Of a DNA stretch of 64,000 nt, positions 62,233 to 64,000 are shown one piece after another. The notes under the pieces were generated by a model, which did no database searches, was not told the DNA's origin, and was given only the letters and a program-made list of their open reading frames with translations. The stretch is from positions 1 through 64,000 of the forward strand of contig JAFLTR010000002.1 in the NCBI GenBank assembly GCA_022509205.1, written 5' to 3'. The DNA comes from Muribaculaceae bacterium. GTDB taxonomy: Bacteria > Bacteroidota > Bacteroidia > Bacteroidales > Muribaculaceae. The translations under genes and the position numbers were made by a program. Position 1 is the stretch's first letter. Every line of letters starts with the position of its first letter.

Positions 62233-64000
62233 ATGAAACGGGATACAATCATAAAGGTTCTTTCTTTATCATTAGGACTCACTATTGGTATTGTACTAAT
62301 AGCTAAGATATTTTTTGAGTTGTCTATAAATAAATATATAAAAGACTACGATAGGATTTACTTAATTCAAAGCAATTTAGATAAGGGAGAAGAGCCTGTC
62401 TTGTTTAATAACATCAGCGGAGGTGTAGCTACAGGTTTTAAAAATGAAATACCCGGAGTAGAAACCGTCACCAAGACCACCTCTCTTTTCAACTCCCCGA
62501 ATTTTAAGGATTCAGATGGCAATGTTTGGAAATACGCTTATCCTCAGGCAATCGTGGCTGATTCTTGTTTCTTCGATGTTTTCCCAATGACTGTTTATGC
62601 GGGCAACCCTCATGAGATTTTTAATCAGAGAGACAAAGTTATGATCTCAAAAGCATTTGCGGAAAAATTAGGTGGTGTCAATAAAGCACTCGGAATGGTC
62701 ATTACAAATGAAGACTATGCCGATTTCCCACTAACAGTCGAAGGTGTGTTTGAAAACTTCCCCTCCAACTCAACTATCAGTCCTGAAATTATTTTTTCAA
62801 TGGCTATACTCCCCGAGGTGAGTACAGAAAATTGGGTAGGAAATGATAGATACACCGGGTATGTAAAACTGAAACCGGGAGTTGACACTGAAACATTAAA
62901 AGATGGTATTGACAAGATGCATGCAAACCACCCTCAACTTCAAGAATATGAAAAAATGGGAATGAGGGTATGGTTTACATTAGGAAATATACATAAGGTG
63001 TATTCAGAATCAAACAATGTGAAAAATACTGTCATGGTTCTTTCCATTATCGTATTCCTGATTGTGTCTGTCAGCATTTTAAACTATATCCTTATAGTGG
63101 TGTCGGGAATGGTGAGAAGATCCAAAGATATCAGCATAAGGAAATGTTATGGAGCCGGCAAAATCTCCATTTATTTTATGTTATTTAGGGAAAGCACATG
63201 GCAGATAGTTGCTGCATTGATTATCTCGGCTATAATTATCTTATGCTGCGGGAGCCTTATCAAGGAATACACGGGATTTTATTTCTCTGACCTTCTTGTG
63301 CCTCAGAGCATATTAGCTATTGCTGTTGTGATCTCACTTATCTTTATGATATCCGTTCTGGCACCTGCTAAAATATATTTCAATAAATCGATAGATAAAG
63401 TCTTAAGAGGATATAACTCCGGGGCAAAGAAATGGAAAATGACTCTACTGTCAATTCAGATTGCCATCAATATCTTCATCGTGAGTTTTGTTCTGATATC
63501 AGGTCTTCAATATAATAAAATAATAAGATACAATCCGGGTTATACAACCGACAACATCCTTGTGATAGACTATTTTTCAAGGGAATTCAACAATTATTCC
63601 CGGATTGTAGATGCCGTCAAGTCTATTTCAGGAGTTGAAAACGTTGGATTTAGTAATTCGGTACCGGTTGAACCACAAAGCGGGAATAATGTAACTTTCC
63701 CTGAAGGTAAAGAAGACAGTTATATTCATGTGTCTGATCTATATTGGGCATCTCCTGAAGTTTTTGATATGTTGAACATCCCATTTATTGAAGGAGAAAG
63801 ACCAACCAAACCCTATGAAGTTGCTGTAAGTAAAAGTTTTGTTGAGCAAATGCAAAATCTGGGAGAAGCCGGAGAAAGTCCGCTGGGTAAACTGATAAAT
63901 GTAACTGACAGGTCACAATCAACGCTCACTATCAGTGGAGTGTATGATGACATATTGTTAGGAAATTTAATGTATGCCGATAGTCGTCCAAGCATTTGGG
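62233..64000 (+). CDS. Module B ABC permease (MacB_PCD/FtsX type), partial at window end
   Basis: Open reading frame from ATG 62233 to the window edge (589 codons, no stop), missing from the ORF track because it is truncated. It begins with MKRDTIIKVLSLSLGLTIGIVL (transmembrane helix), followed by a periplasmic domain, then FtsX-like helices near residues 270-295 (TVMVLSIIVFLIVSVSILNYILIVV), and a second set (about 320-395). A second domain then starts. The sequence ISIRKCYGAGKISIYFM is the FtsX RxxGA-like motif. Double-length permeases of this form exist in Bacteroidetes. It is longer than either module A permease. Confidence 0.88.
   Translation, partial: MKRDTIIKVLSLSLGLTIGIVLIAKIFFELSINKYIKDYDRIYLIQSNLDKGEEPVLFNNISGGVATGFKNEIPGVETVTKTTSLFNSPNFKDSDGNVWKYAYPQAIVADSCFFDVFPMTVYAGNPHEIFNQRDKVMISKAFAEKLGGVNKALGMVITNEDYADFPLTVEGVFENFPSNSTISPEIIFSMAILPEVSTENWVGNDRYTGYVKLKPGVDTETLKDGIDKMHANHPQLQEYEKMGMRVWFTLGNIHKVYSESNNVKNTVMVLSIIVFLIVSVSILNYILIVVSGMVRRSKDISIRKCYGAGKISIYFMLFRESTWQIVAALIISAIIILCCGSLIKEYTGFYFSDLLVPQSILAIAVVISLIFMISVLAPAKIYFNKSIDKVLRGYNSGAKKWKMTLLSIQIAINIFIVSFVLISGLQYNKIIRYNPGYTTDNILVIDYFSREFNNYSRIVDAVKSISGVENVGFSNSVPVEPQSGNNVTFPEGKEDSYIHVSDLYWASPEVFDMLNIPFIEGERPTKPYEVAVSKSFVEQMQNLGEAGESPLGKLINVTDRSQSTLTISGVYDDILLGNLMYADSRPSIW

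Overview
The window reads as ordinary chromosomal DNA from a Bacteroidales bacterium, possibly a Muribaculaceae/Bacteroides-type gut commensal (inference). Evidence for this is the complete Bat aerotolerance operon with MoxR and DUF58, the gldE-PPTase-mutS2 cluster, the DUF4827 and DUF4924 families, SpII-type lipoproteins, a malic enzyme fused to a phosphotransacetylase domain, and many Bacteroidetes-type -7 promoter boxes (TAnnTTTG) with no obvious Shine-Dalgarno sequences. No rRNA, tRNA, CRISPR array, transposase, integrase or phage gene was seen. No gene-free stretch exceeds 300 bases.

Layout. 1-8.4 kb: partial rplU, hisS, an unrecognised 400-aa protein, a dolichyl-phosphate-mannose-synthase-like glycosyltransferase, and the gldE / phosphopantetheinyl transferase / mutS2 operon. 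8.5-12.2 kb (minus): a prolyl oligopeptidase lipoprotein, a universal stress protein and a small HTH protein. 12.3-20.8 kb (minus): moxR-DUF58-(membrane protein)-batA-batB-batC-batD-batE, with nearly every junction overlapping or tight. 20.9-29.0 kb (minus): nrnA, DUF4827 lipoprotein, glmM, sppA, lpxK, purine nucleoside phosphorylase and thiL, mixing envelope and nucleotide housekeeping. 29.1-46.3 kb: a small secreted Cys/Pro-rich protein, maeB, mdh, the mazG-topB-(Cys-rich membrane protein)-tsaC operon, a flippase-like membrane protein, enolase, a RecD-like helicase, prfC, a DUF4924 protein, a surface lipoprotein and rlmD. 46.4 kb: an AlkD-type protein.

47.3-64 kb (plus) is the most interesting part. 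Two paralogous modules lie head to tail. Each has an NtrC-type sigma-54 response regulator, a membrane histidine kinase without a periplasmic sensor domain, and then an efflux operon (HlyD-type adaptor, MacB/LolD-type ATPase, FtsX/MacB-type permease or permeases, TolC-type channel). Between each kinase gene and its efflux operon there is a clear -24/-12 sigma-54 promoter (TTGGC[A/G]CGCTCATTGT in both), with a palindromic candidate activator site centred about 88-90 bp upstream of the predicted start of transcription. The palindromes differ completely (TGTACGATGTCGG arms versus AAAAGTGTAAAG arms), so the two circuits look insulated from each other. Module A has two single permeases and tolC last. 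Module B has tolC first, and its permease gene runs off the window end.

Several start codons in the supplied ORF track were moved because the listed start lies in, or upstream of, a promoter element (hlyD-A, alkD, rlmD, nrnA), or because an internal ATG overlaps the upstream stop codon (mutS2, batD, kinase A).
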